Of a stretch of 32,199 nucleotides of DNA, positions 1 to 8,334 are shown piece by piece. Source of the stretch: Candidatus Cloacimonadota bacterium. GTDB taxonomy: Bacteria > Muiribacteriota > UBA6191. A program made the translations under genes and the position numbers. Location of the stretch: positions 1-32,199 of the forward strand of contig JACFNL010000033.1 in the NCBI GenBank assembly GCA_019454875.1, given 5' to 3'. Each line of letters opens with the position of its first letter. Positions within the stretch are counted from its first letter, which is position 1. The notes under the pieces were generated by a model, which was given only the letters and a program-made list of their open reading frames with translations, searched no databases and was not told the origin of the DNA.

Positions 1-128
1 TGAACTTCCCGGCCCTTATGCAGATTGCGCACAACCCCAAGAAAAGATACTATGGCACCACAGCCAGGATCATAAATGTGATGCCGATAGTCTTCCATAC
101 AAAGAATGTTTTTTGTAATTTCAACCAA
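1..128 (-). CDS. moaE: Molybdopterin synthase catalytic subunit MoaE (partial, C-terminus beyond left edge)
   Basis: MoaE is the large subunit of molybdopterin synthase, which inserts two sulfurs carried by MoaD into precursor Z (cPMP) in the cytoplasm. Reading the minus strand from 128 gives an open frame to the edge of the window. It contains GAIVSFLGVVRN followed by HKGREV, the conserved MoaE segment (GAVVxFxGxVRN). The likely start is TTG at 128-126, 5 nt after the moaD stop, with a GGGGG ribosome-binding stretch in the end of moaD. An ATG at 98-96 is a second option, but it leaves a shorter leader than the family normally has. About 42 residues are visible. The order moaD-moaE is the usual one and supports the call. 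The active-site lysines lie outside the window. Confidence 0.82.
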   Translation of the reverse strand, partial: MVEITKNILCMEDYRHHIYDPGCGAIVSFLGVVRNLHKGREV

Positions 129-133
129 AAAAC

Positions 134-379
134 TCAGCCCCCGGATACAGGAGGTATAAATACCACCTCATCCCCTTCCTGAAGAATATGGGAAGGTTCT
201 ACATAGTCCTCGTTGACGGCAAACACAGTATGCAAAAAAAGGCTGTCCTGATTCTGAATCCCCTGTGTAAGTCTTTGAAACAAATCACTTACACTGGTTT
301 CTTTCTCAAGAGTAACCGCTTCCTGTCTCTTGCCAAGAAGTTCAGCATACACGGCAAAATAAATCACACGAATCTGCAT
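134..379 (-). CDS. moaD: Molybdopterin synthase sulfur carrier subunit MoaD
   Basis: This 81-residue ubiquitin-fold protein is the sulfur carrier of molybdopterin synthase. Its C-terminal glycine is adenylated by MoeB and converted to thiocarboxylate. The sequence begins MQIRVIYFAVYAELLGKR, typical of the MoaD beta-grasp start, and ends FIPPVSGG, matching the family's invariant Gly-Gly tail. I place the start at the ATG at 379, preceded by CTCGGGG about 8 nt upstream and separated by 1 nt from the thiolase stop at 381. A longer in-frame extension to 427 would only reread the thiolase 3' end. Translation is probably coupled to the thiolase gene. MoaE follows directly. No other molybdenum-cofactor gene is in the window. 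Confidence 0.9.
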   Translation of the reverse strand: MQIRVIYFAVYAELLGKRQEAVTLEKETSVSDLFQRLTQGIQNQDSLFLHTVFAVNEDYVEPSHILQEGDEVVFIPPVSGG

Positions 380-380
380 T

Positions 381-1565
381 CTAACCCCGAGATACCATAA
401 GGGCGACTCCCATGCCACCACCAACACATAAGGTGGCCAGGCCGGATTTTTTATCCTGGCGAGTCATTTCATATAAAAGAGTGGTTAAAATTCTGGCCCC
501 ACTTGCTCCAATAGGATGTCCAAGGGCAATTGCCCCCCCATTGACATTGACCAAAGAGGGATCCCAGTTAAGCTCTTTGCCCACGGACAGGGCCTGGGCA
601 GCAAATGCTTCATTGGCTTCAATCAAATCGATATCGGCCATGCGGCGGCCTGTTCTCTGAAGAGTCCTATTCACAGCATCAACAGGACCAATGCCCATCA
701 CAGATGGTTCAACTCCACAGACAGAAAACCCTTCAATACAGGCCATGGGTCTGAGGTTGTGAAGTTTTAAAGCCTCTTCACTCACAACAACTAGTGCCGA
801 TGCCCCATCATTGATACCGCTGGCATTACCGGCAGTTACCGAACCATCTTTTTTAAAGGCTGGTCTTAGTTTGGCCAGGCTCTCAATGGTACAGCCAAAC
901 CTTGGATACTCATCTGTGTCCAAAACCGTGTCACCTTTTTTGGAGGCCAGAACCACAGGTACAATTTCATCGCGAAACTTTCCAGCTTTGATGGCAGCCT
1001 CTGCCTTATTTTGTGAGTCCGTGGCAAACTGATCCTGTTCCTCACGGGACAGATTGTGTTTGGTTACCAGATTTTCGGCCGTAATACCCATGTGATAATC
1101 GTTAAATGCATCCCACAATCCATCACGAATCATGGAATCATAAACTTCTGCATGCCCCATTCTGTATCCTTCTCTGGCCTTGGGCATCAGATAGGGAGCC
1201 TGGGACATACTCTCTGTACCCCCAGCCACAACAATATGATTTTCCCCACTAAGAATGGAACGGGCTGCCTGAATCACTGTAAACAGGCCAGAGCCACAAA
1301 GAATGTTTGTGGTAACAGCCGGAACCGAAACCGGAACACCAGCCATGAGCGATGCCTGTCTAGAAACTCCCTGTCCTTGACCTGCCTGCAGAACACAGCC
1401 TAGATTCACCTCATCCACAAGATGCTTTTTATCGCCCAATCCTGCCCGTTTTATGGCTTCTTCTATCACCACACTGCCAAGTCTGGCTGCTGTTACATCC
1501 TTTAAAGCTCCCTGAAAGGAACCAATTGCAGTTCGGCATGCTGAAACAATGTAAGCTTTTTTCAT
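381..1565 (-). CDS. Acetyl-CoA C-acetyltransferase (thiolase)
   Basis: This is a 394-residue thiolase II, condensing two acetyl-CoA to acetoacetyl-CoA or running the reverse cleavage. The nucleophilic cysteine is C90 (NILCGSG), H350 sits in GHPIGASG and the second acid/base cysteine is C380 (LCVGGGMG). All three catalytic residues and the N-terminal start MKKAYIVSACRTAIG are typical of AtoB/PhaA/ThlA enzymes. The ATG at 1565 is chosen because AAGAGGTGGG (1571-1580) precedes it by 5 nt. An in-frame extension to 1640 crosses the promoter. It leads the unusual operon thiolase-moaD-moaE. The scoA/scoB pair at 11.5-12.9 kb would supply or use the acetoacetyl-CoA. Whether it acts in ketone use, beta-oxidation or polyhydroxybutyrate synthesis cannot be told here. 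Confidence 0.93.
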   Translation of the reverse strand: MKKAYIVSACRTAIGSFQGALKDVTAARLGSVVIEEAIKRAGLGDKKHLVDEVNLGCVLQAGQGQGVSRQASLMAGVPVSVPAVTTNILCGSGLFTVIQAARSILSGENHIVVAGGTESMSQAPYLMPKAREGYRMGHAEVYDSMIRDGLWDAFNDYHMGITAENLVTKHNLSREEQDQFATDSQNKAEAAIKAGKFRDEIVPVVLASKKGDTVLDTDEYPRFGCTIESLAKLRPAFKKDGSVTAGNASGINDGASALVVVSEEALKLHNLRPMACIEGFSVCGVEPSVMGIGPVDAVNRTLQRTGRRMADIDLIEANEAFAAQALSVGKELNWDPSLVNVNGGAIALGHPIGASGARILTTLLYEMTRQDKKSGLATLCVGGGMGVALMVSRG

Positions 1566-1589
1566 GATCTCCCACCTCTTTTTCAGATG

Positions 1590-1597
1590 ATTATAGT
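1590..1597. promoter_or_regulatory. Overlapping divergent -10 elements for thiolase and cytochrome operons
   Basis: The 46-nt gap between the divergent genes holds ATTATAGT. Read on minus, TATAAT (1590-1595) is a perfect -10 for the thiolase gene. A weak TTGTGT lies 19 nt upstream, and the leader is about 20 nt with a strong ribosome-binding site. Read on plus, TATAGT (1592-1597) is a -10 for the cytochrome operon, which would leave a leader of only about 7 nt. The two hexamers share four base pairs, so polymerase could occupy only one direction at a time. No good -35 is visible for the plus promoter. Confidence 0.5.
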
Positions 1598-1611
1598 ACC
1601 ACAAGCCAAAC

Positions 1612-2343
1612 ATGACACAAAACCTGTTATCATGCCCCATTATGTTTTGGTGTCTGGTTTTGTTAATTCTGATTAACCCTCTGTTTTCTGATCCTTTTGA
1701 TCACACGGCCTATTTGTTAAACCCACTGCCCGAAGGTTCAGCCACCCGGGGAAAAATTCTGGCACAAAAAACCTATTACAGAGGTGAAAAACGCTATCAG
1801 TGTAATACCTGTCATGCCCTTTCTGAACCCCCCTACCAGAAACGCCGTTTCCCTGGCCCACCATTAAAAGACAGTTACTATAGAAGTTCTTTTGCCAACA
1901 AAAGACATAAACACATCCTTGAGGCTATCAGATACTGTATGGTTGAGTACCAGAACCTTCCTGACGATGAAATAACAGACAAAGACAGTCAGGATGTTTC
2001 GGCCTGGCTACGATCCGTATCTTCTCCCATAACTACATCGCCCTGGCCCTATCTTGGCCCTCCCCAAACCATACCTGATGGAATTTTTAAGGATGATTTA
2101 CACCTTGTGGCAGAAGGACAGGTTTTATACGAAAACTCCTGTATGGATTGTCATGAATCTAAAAAATCAATGAGCCTTCTTGGAAAAACACTGTCACGGG
2201 AAGATATCTATCGGCGGCTTAGAGGAATGAAAAATTTATTGGAAAATGATCCTAAGAAAGCGATTTATGACCTTTCACGCTTGAGTGATGAGGACTTAAC
2301 GACTATCATCTCGTTTCTGATGCACAGTCAAAGGAAACTCTAA
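1612..2343 (+). CDS. Secreted di-heme cytochrome c-like protein
   Basis: This 243-residue protein has two heme c attachment motifs, CNTCH (C64-H68) and CMDCH (C177-H181), so it should be a periplasmic di-heme electron carrier. Each motif lies in a small class-I-like segment of about 90 residues. The N-terminus carries a hydrophobic stretch (FWCLVLLILINPLF) followed by SDPFD, a plausible Sec signal peptide, although it lacks the usual basic n-region. Start is ambiguous: ATG at 1612 or ATG at 1642 just before the hydrophobic core. Neither has a clear ribosome-binding site, and 1612 may lie on a near-leaderless mRNA. It heads a five-gene string: udk begins 1 nt after the stop. No oxidase or dehydrogenase partner is nearby, so its redox partner is unknown. 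Confidence 0.8.
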   Translation: MTQNLLSCPIMFWCLVLLILINPLFSDPFDHTAYLLNPLPEGSATRGKILAQKTYYRGEKRYQCNTCHALSEPPYQKRRFPGPPLKDSYYRSSFANKRHKHILEAIRYCMVEYQNLPDDEITDKDSQDVSAWLRSVSSPITTSPWPYLGPPQTIPDGIFKDDLHLVAEGQVLYENSCMDCHESKKSMSLLGKTLSREDIYRRLRGMKNLLENDPKKAIYDLSRLSDEDLTTIISFLMHSQRKL

Positions 2344-2344
2344 G

Positions 2345-2998
2345 ATGGACGGAAAACAAAGAAGGCTTGATCACCCTATTGTCATTGGCATTGCCGGAGG
2401 CACTGGCTCAGGAAAAACCACAGTCACCAAAAAAATTCTCAAACGGCTGGATACCTCAAGGATTTCACTTTTTAGTCATGATAACTATTACAAGGATATC
2501 TCGGAATTTGCGGGAGAAGACCCCTCTTTAATCAATTTTGATCATCCCAATTCTTTGGATACCGACCTTCTGATTCAGCATATCCGTTCCATAAAAGCCT
2601 GCGAGTCTGTACAGCAGCCTATTTATGACTTCACAACCTTTCGCAGAAAAAACGAAACCCTGGATATGACTCCGATGCAGATTATCATCGTGGAGGGCAT
2701 TCTGATATTTCATCCCCAGGAATTGAGGGAGTTGATGGATATTAAAATTTTTGTAGATACCGATGCTGATGAAAGACTGATTCGCAGGATCCAACGAGAT
2801 ACTATTGAAAGAGGCAGAAGCCTGGAGCGTATTCTAGGCAGGTATACAAAAACCGTAAAACCCATGCACATGCGTTTTGTTGAACCCAGTAAGGTCTGGG
2901 CCGATATTATCATTCCCCGTGGTGGGGACAACAAGGTTGCCATCGATCTGGTAGCCAGTGAAATTAACAGGCTGATGAACTCAGGGGAGTCTCTTTAG
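2345..2998 (+). CDS. udk: Uridine kinase
   Basis: Uridine kinase phosphorylates uridine and cytidine to UMP and CMP in pyrimidine salvage. The 217-residue product has the P-loop GGTGSGKTT (residues 18-26), HDNYYKD, NFDHP, the substrate-loop QPIYDFTT, the Walker-B-like IIVEGIL, and the C-terminal EPSKVWADIIIPRGG that distinguishes Udk from phosphoribulokinase. Length matches the family. The ATG at 2345 comes 1 nt after the cytochrome stop, with AAGGAA about 8 nt upstream inside that gene. The next gene starts 1 nt after its stop. A cytosolic salvage kinase between a periplasmic cytochrome and an export system is unexpected. It may simply be carried along by the operon. Confidence 0.95.
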   Translation: MDGKQRRLDHPIVIGIAGGTGSGKTTVTKKILKRLDTSRISLFSHDNYYKDISEFAGEDPSLINFDHPNSLDTDLLIQHIRSIKACESVQQPIYDFTTFRRKNETLDMTPMQIIIVEGILIFHPQELRELMDIKIFVDTDADERLIRRIQRDTIERGRSLERILGRYTKTVKPMHMRFVEPSKVWADIIIPRGGDNKVAIDLVASEINRLMNSGESL

Positions 2999-2999
2999 C

Positions 3000-4358
3000 A
3001 TGTACCACAAGATCCTTTTAGTTCTGGCCCTGATTCTGACTGACTCTTATGCAGTCAATACTCAAAGTTCTATAAAATTTAGTCCTCGTACTTTTGTTTA
3101 TGAAATTTTTGTGTGGGGCGAGTTTTATGCACTGGAACAAACCTCGATCCTCGGCCCTAACGGATTACATGGCCCCATTCTCAGTATGGCCGAGCCTGGA
3201 ACGGTCATGAAAACCTCAGAACCTATCTTGCAGATTGCCGCATCAGCCCAGGAAGAAAACATGAAGCGAGAAAAAAGAAGACTGTCCCAGAGTGTAGCCC
3301 GTCTGGAACGCTCCCACACGGAGGCCAGAAGGGATTTACTGCAAATTGAACTGCAAATCCTGGAACAGCAGTTTGAAGTACTCTTCCGTTCCAAGGAAAT
3401 TGAATATGGATCCGGTGAAAAAGATGAAAGAGTTTTAAAAAACTACGATCTACAAAGACAGTTATTGACGGAAAAAATCCGTCTCAATAAGGATAAACTC
3501 GAAACCTACAAAAATCTTTCCAAATTAAACACTGTATCCAGAGAAGATTTGGACAAGGTTGAAAAAGACCTGGCCCAGGTGGAACTGGAATTCAAAAAAA
3601 TCATAGTTGATAAACAAATCGTTGCCAGGGGCAAACAAAAACTTGAGATCGAGCGACTGATTTTGGAAAAGGAACACCTGAGCCGTGGACTTTCAAAGCT
3701 AAAAACCCAGCTTGAAGAAAAGGAAGAACTAAACAAGTTACAGGTGGAAAAAGATGAGCTTGTGATCCGCAGAAGAGAACAGGATATTAACAGACGGAAC
3801 AAAATATTGGAAACGGCCACAATTGTGGCCCCACATTCTGGAACCCTGGTGCAGGTTTTTGACTGGATGGGACCAATTACCGTGGGCACAGATGCCTGGG
3901 CAAACCGTAATCTGGCCCAACTGGTCAGTTATGACAAAATAAGAGCCAGACTTTTATTGCCGGAAAAGTTCATTGAGCTGGCCAAAAATGGCATTGAAGC
4001 AAGAATCAGACCCAAGACTCATCCCCATCGGGAAATCCGGGGCAAGGTGATTCGTATTGAATCCATAGCCCGTCCCCTAAATCCAAGAGATCGAAAATCT
4101 GTAAAAGTCCATTCCCTGCATGCCTCTTTAGAAGATATTAGCGATCTGATCCCCTCTGGCAACCTTGAGGCAATTCTGGAAATGGGAAAATTTCCCAATG
4201 TACTTGTGGTTCCCCGATTTATGGGAGAGGAGAAAAATCAGATGATACGCCTCAACACCACAACAGGTCCTAGGGATTTTCCCCTGGTTTTTAGAACCTC
4301 GGAACACTACCTTCTGGACTCAAAAGGTGAGGAGGTAACTGTTCATGCTGCGTTATAA
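3000..4358 (+). CDS. Periplasmic adaptor (HlyD/MacA-type membrane fusion) protein
   Basis: This 452-residue protein has the architecture of an efflux adaptor that bridges an inner-membrane permease and an outer-membrane channel. A signal peptide (MYHKILLVLALILTDSYA) is followed by a first lipoyl half-motif around residues 48-82, a long heptad-rich alpha-helical hairpin at about 83-275 dense in Lys/Glu/Leu, then the second lipoyl half (TIVAPHSGTLVQV) and beta-barrel/membrane-proximal segments to the end. No lipobox is seen. It starts 1 nt after udk and overlaps the next adaptor gene by 14 nt. Family assignment comes from architecture, as overall sequence resemblance to MacA is low. The substrate is unknown. 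Confidence 0.8.
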   Translation: MYHKILLVLALILTDSYAVNTQSSIKFSPRTFVYEIFVWGEFYALEQTSILGPNGLHGPILSMAEPGTVMKTSEPILQIAASAQEENMKREKRRLSQSVARLERSHTEARRDLLQIELQILEQQFEVLFRSKEIEYGSGEKDERVLKNYDLQRQLLTEKIRLNKDKLETYKNLSKLNTVSREDLDKVEKDLAQVELEFKKIIVDKQIVARGKQKLEIERLILEKEHLSRGLSKLKTQLEEKEELNKLQVEKDELVIRRREQDINRRNKILETATIVAPHSGTLVQVFDWMGPITVGTDAWANRNLAQLVSYDKIRARLLLPEKFIELAKNGIEARIRPKTHPHREIRGKVIRIESIARPLNPRDRKSVKVHSLHASLEDISDLIPSGNLEAILEMGKFPNVLVVPRFMGEEKNQMIRLNTTTGPRDFPLVFRTSEHYLLDSKGEEVTVHAAL

Positions 4359-7056
4359 TGTAAAACTTCTCCTGCTTGTAATTTTTGTCTCTACTCTGCC
4401 TTCCTGGGCTCAATGTGTGATTGACAATGGTCCTGTCAACCGCATGCTGTTAGTAGAGGGTGAGCTAGATGCCATTGATACCGTGGGTATAAGCGGACAG
4501 TTTGAAGGAAGTATTGAATGGATTCTTGAAGATGGCAGCAGTGTCAGCAAAGGAGATCCAATCGCCAGAATCGAGACCTGGCAGGCAAACCAGGATTTGA
4601 TGAAACAAAGGCTTGAAGAACAGAGAAAATCTACGGAACTTGAAAAGCAGTCCATTCAGGATCAAATCACTACACTTCAGGAAGAAACAGAAAAGGCCAA
4701 GGACTCGGCAGAGGTAGAGATAGCCGAACTGGATTTGCAGTTAAAATTGCATGCCAGAGATGCTGTACAGATGCGTACCAAAGAACTGGAAATCGAAAAA
4801 CTCAAACAGATGATTTCGTTTTATGAAACCCATCTGGCCGAAATGACAACCCTTACAGATAAAGGAGCCCTGTCACAAAATGAGCTGGAAGATTTACGAT
4901 TAAAAGCCAAAGAAACCCAGATCAGCCTACAGAGACAAACCCTGGAATTAGAAAAACTGATCGATGGGGATGCCTTGGCTATTGAAAGAGCCAGAGTTCA
5001 GTTAAGAAAGGCCAAACGCAGGCAGGAGGCCAATCTTGAAAGAACCCAGGGGGCACAGTCCGTACGCAAAAAGAATCTGGAATTTATGCAGGCCGAACTG
5101 GACGATTTAAGACAGCAAAGAATGGAGTTGGAAGCTGGCATAGCATCAGCCGTTTTAACCTCTCCTGTAGATGGTACCCTGCTTTTGGACCTTCGCTGGA
5201 CCGGTGATGGTATGGGTGTTTTTGAGGCAGGGGCCAAGGTCAAAAAACAGGGAAGGATCGGCAGGATTTCCACTAGCCGCAGGGTCAAAGCGGTTTATAA
5301 TGTTCATGAAACAGATGCTGGTAGCATCAAGGTGGGACAAAATGTGTACACCACAGTGATCCCGTTAGGTGATACCGTGTTAAAAGGCAAGGTGTCAAGT
5401 GTGGGTCAGGTTCTTTCCGAAGTCGCTTCCTGGGCCAGAGATCGTTACCGCATAAGAACCCTCAAAGTGGAAGTTGAGCTTTTGGACACGGTTGCCGGAT
5501 TTAAACCCAAAATGAGCACAGTAGGTCATATAGAAACCGCTGTTATTCCTGATGCATTACGGCTCTCACTCTCCTGTGTAACCCCGAATCTAAAACTTCA
5601 GACTCAGGGCGGAAGCTTTGTGAATGTAGTTCCTGAACTGATTGGCAGCACACATATAGCCCTGCCATCGGACAAATTCAGAGTAGGAGAAAAATACCAA
5701 TCGCAGATTCGTATTCATCCAGGTTCCTATCAGCCAGACACACCATTAAAGGCACAGGAAATGAATATTTTTGAATCCGTCAGCGGTAACGGGGAAATTT
5801 TTTCTGCCGAAGAAGTTCCAATTGCTCCCGCCTTTTCAGCCAAAATAAAAAATCTGGCCGGTTCTGGAGAAGAGGTAAAAGCTGGTGAGGTTTTAGTGGA
5901 TCTGGAAGTTAATGAACTGGAAACCCAGCTTCAGACCCAGGAAGTTGCCAGAACTGAACGGGAAGTTGAATTACGGTCCGTACTTTTGGAAACGGAACAG
6001 AAATATAATGAAATCAAAGAACAGCACAGCATGACATCCATGAAGTTAGCTATTGAAGAAAAACGCCTGGAACTCTTAAACAGCATCAGTCCTTCCGATG
6101 AGATTAAACAAAAAGAGCTGGCAGTAAAACTGGCTGAACTGGACTACAAGTATCAGTTGAGCAGGTTTGACACCCAAACCGATCTCAAAAAAGAAGGTTT
6201 TCTCAAAGCCACTGAGTTTCAGCAGTCTTTTGAGCAATTGCAGGTTACTAAAAACAGTCTGGAAATCAAAAAGCTTGAGCTTCAGCTGGCAAAGCAGCCG
6301 GTAAACCGATTGGAAAGACAAAAACTCTCAGCCACCGTAAGTTCCATTCGTACTGAAGTTCAAAATCTTTCCGAAACTATCGGGTTAAGAGAAAAGCTTG
6401 GTACTCTGGAAGCCGATTATGCCCGCCTTGCCTACGAGCTTGCCACTGTGGAAGTGAAACGCATTTCTTCCTCCATACAGATGGCCATTACAACAGCTTC
6501 TCAGGATGGTGTATTTATTGTTCAGGAACGATACAAAGGCAGAACCCTCGAACCGTATATCCCAGGAGATCAGGCCGAACCTGGTTATGTCATAGGAAAG
6601 CTGGTACAGATGAAACGATTCCGTATCAAGGGTAAGGTTCCTGAAAATGCCTTTTCCAAATTAAAAACCGGACAGGTGGCTACTTTTTCCCTTGCTGGAA
6701 GGGCCGAAGATAAATTCACTGCCAAACTTTTAAGTGTGTCGCCTATTCCATTAAAACAGACTATGTTTGGAAATGTTGAACCAGTTGTTGATGTGGTTTT
6801 GGATATTGATGTGTTTTCACCAACCTTCCAACCCGGTGCCTCTGTAGTGTATGAAATTCAGGTGAGTCCGGCCCAGAAACTTCCTGTACTGCCCATGGAT
6901 GCTATCTACCAGTTTGCAGACAAATTTTTTGTGTACAAGGGTACTGATGCCAAATCCATCAAGGAAGTAAAACTTGGGCCCAGACAGGGTAATAATGTGG
7001 CTATTCTTGAGGGCTTGCAGGCCTCAGAAACTGTTTTTGTCGAGGCACAACCATGA
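4345..7056 (+). CDS. Double-module periplasmic adaptor (tandem HlyD/MacA-like protein)
   Basis: The 903-residue product is about twice the length of a normal adaptor and contains two complete adaptor modules. After a signal peptide (cleavage near PSWA-QC), module 1 has a lipoyl half at about 36-75 (ending GDPIARIE), a helical hairpin at about 80-260, and the second lipoyl half with SPVDGTLLLD at about 267-360. Module 2 starts near residue 473 with SGNGEIFSAEEVPIAP and KAGEVLVDLEV, has a second hairpin at about 530-710, then QDGVFIVQERY at about 715 and beta-barrel and membrane-proximal regions to the end. The start is firmly set by a perfect AGGAGGT (4330-4336), 8 nt upstream of the ATG. It overlaps the preceding gene by 14 nt and the permease by 4 nt (ATGA). 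It is probably a fusion or duplication of an adaptor gene. Confidence 0.82.
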   Translation: MLRYNVKLLLLVIFVSTLPSWAQCVIDNGPVNRMLLVEGELDAIDTVGISGQFEGSIEWILEDGSSVSKGDPIARIETWQANQDLMKQRLEEQRKSTELEKQSIQDQITTLQEETEKAKDSAEVEIAELDLQLKLHARDAVQMRTKELEIEKLKQMISFYETHLAEMTTLTDKGALSQNELEDLRLKAKETQISLQRQTLELEKLIDGDALAIERARVQLRKAKRRQEANLERTQGAQSVRKKNLEFMQAELDDLRQQRMELEAGIASAVLTSPVDGTLLLDLRWTGDGMGVFEAGAKVKKQGRIGRISTSRRVKAVYNVHETDAGSIKVGQNVYTTVIPLGDTVLKGKVSSVGQVLSEVASWARDRYRIRTLKVEVELLDTVAGFKPKMSTVGHIETAVIPDALRLSLSCVTPNLKLQTQGGSFVNVVPELIGSTHIALPSDKFRVGEKYQSQIRIHPGSYQPDTPLKAQEMNIFESVSGNGEIFSAEEVPIAPAFSAKIKNLAGSGEEVKAGEVLVDLEVNELETQLQTQEVARTEREVELRSVLLETEQKYNEIKEQHSMTSMKLAIEEKRLELLNSISPSDEIKQKELAVKLAELDYKYQLSRFDTQTDLKKEGFLKATEFQQSFEQLQVTKNSLEIKKLELQLAKQPVNRLERQKLSATVSSIRTEVQNLSETIGLREKLGTLEADYARLAYELATVEVKRISSSIQMAITTASQDGVFIVQERYKGRTLEPYIPGDQAEPGYVIGKLVQMKRFRIKGKVPENAFSKLKTGQVATFSLAGRAEDKFTAKLLSVSPIPLKQTMFGNVEPVVDVVLDIDVFSPTFQPGASVVYEIQVSPAQKLPVLPMDAIYQFADKFFVYKGTDAKSIKEVKLGPRQGNNVAILEGLQASETVFVEAQP

Positions 7057-8333
7057 ACCGTATGTTTTTGTTTCGAGAAAGTATTCGTTCCCTCAGTGGA
7101 AACCTCTTTCGCAGTCTTCTAACCATGTTAGGGGTCATCATAGGTGTAGCGGCAGTTATTGCCATGATGAGTATTGGTGGTGGTGCCAGGGAGGAAGCCG
7201 TAAGGCAAATCCGCTCCCTTGGCTCCAATAATCTATATGTCAAGGCATCCAGGCTTAGTGGTACTGCCCTTGAAGAAGCCCATCAGGCCCTAAGCCAGGG
7301 ACTGTCCCCTTTTGATTTACAACAGATTCTACACGATGTATCAGGTATTGCCGCGGGAAGTTACGAAGCCCACTGGAGGGCAGCCATCCGTTATGAGGGT
7401 GCCCAGCCCAAGGCCAACCTGATAGCCGTGGGACCAAACTACTTTGATGTTGTACCTACTCCCTTAAAGTTTGGCCGTTATTTTCAGGAATCGGATTACC
7501 AGAACTCCACCAGGGTTGTAATCATTGGGGAAAGTCTGTCACTCGAGCTTTTTGGTCGAATGGATCCAACCGGGAAAATGCTCAAACTGGACGAATACCG
7601 ATTTGAGATCATTGGGGTTTTAGCCAACAAGGAAAGAAAAAGCCGATCTGCCCAGGGTGAATCAGGAATCAAAATTCTGGATAGGGATACCGATCGGGAT
7701 GTCATGCTTCCCTATCCTAGTCTTATCAGCCGATTGCAACTGAGGTTTAATAATAGTGGGGATTCTGATCTTGACCCAACCTACCACGAAATCAATACCA
7801 TGATTATCAAGGTAGAAAACTCTGAGGATATGGAGCAGATCCGCAATTTAATTCATGCCATTTTAAAGTTCAGGCACCGTGGAATTGATGACTATCAGAT
7901 TGTTGCCCCTCTGGATCTGTTAGCCAAAAGCCAGCAGGTGCAGGATATCTTTAATCTGGTGATGATATTTATTGCTAGCCTATCCTTAGTGGTCGGTGGA
8001 ATTGGCATCATGAACATCATGTTAGCCAATATCCAGCAAAGAATCCGTGAAATCGGAATCCGCCTTGCCATCGGAGCAAGGCAATCAGATATTTTGTGGC
8101 AGTTTCTTCTGGAAGCTGTCCTGATTTCAGTGGGTGGTGGTATTGCCGGTATCATTTTAGGCATCGGGATCAGTGAGGCTATTGCTGTCTATACTGGCTG
8201 GACAACCGTATTATCCATGGAATCCATTCTGGTATCTTTTGGTGTTTCCGTAAGTGTTGGTCTGATATTTGGTTTTTTCCCAGCTCAGAATGCTGCTACC
8301 CAGGATCCTATCGAAGCTTTACGATACGAATAA
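7053..8333 (+). CDS. MacB/FtsX-type ABC transporter permease, no ATPase domain
   Basis: This 426-residue permease matches the membrane half of MacB. TM1 lies at about 17-40 (SLLTMLGVIIGVAAVIAMMS), a large periplasmic domain at about 45-300, and three TMs fill the C-terminal FtsX domain at about 305-332, 353-380 and 392-412, with GGIGIMNIMLANIQQRIREIG and the terminal DPIEALRYE typical of the family. MacB normally carries an N-terminal ATPase of about 220 residues. It is absent here, and no ABC ATPase gene lies anywhere in the window. The gene overlaps the double adaptor by 4 nt (ATGA), so the subunits are co-translated. A mechanotransmission-type exporter moving periplasmic substrates outward is the likely role. 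The energy-supplying subunit must be encoded elsewhere. Confidence 0.9.
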   Translation: MNRMFLFRESIRSLSGNLFRSLLTMLGVIIGVAAVIAMMSIGGGAREEAVRQIRSLGSNNLYVKASRLSGTALEEAHQALSQGLSPFDLQQILHDVSGIAAGSYEAHWRAAIRYEGAQPKANLIAVGPNYFDVVPTPLKFGRYFQESDYQNSTRVVIIGESLSLELFGRMDPTGKMLKLDEYRFEIIGVLANKERKSRSAQGESGIKILDRDTDRDVMLPYPSLISRLQLRFNNSGDSDLDPTYHEINTMIIKVENSEDMEQIRNLIHAILKFRHRGIDDYQIVAPLDLLAKSQQVQDIFNLVMIFIASLSLVVGGIGIMNIMLANIQQRIREIGIRLAIGARQSDILWQFLLEAVLISVGGGIAGIILGIGISEAIAVYTGWTTVLSMESILVSFGVSVSVGLIFGFFPAQNAATQDPIEALRYE

Positions 8334-8334
8334 A

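Noticed and set aside
2345..2998. Phosphoribulokinase instead of uridine kinase
   Set aside because: The EPSKVWADIIIPRGG tail, QPIYDF and short length are those of Udk. No Calvin-cycle genes are near.
8334..8334. Possible bidirectional terminator between permease and aminotransferase
   Set aside because: The convergent stop codons are one base apart and no GC-rich hairpin with a T-run was found across the junction.
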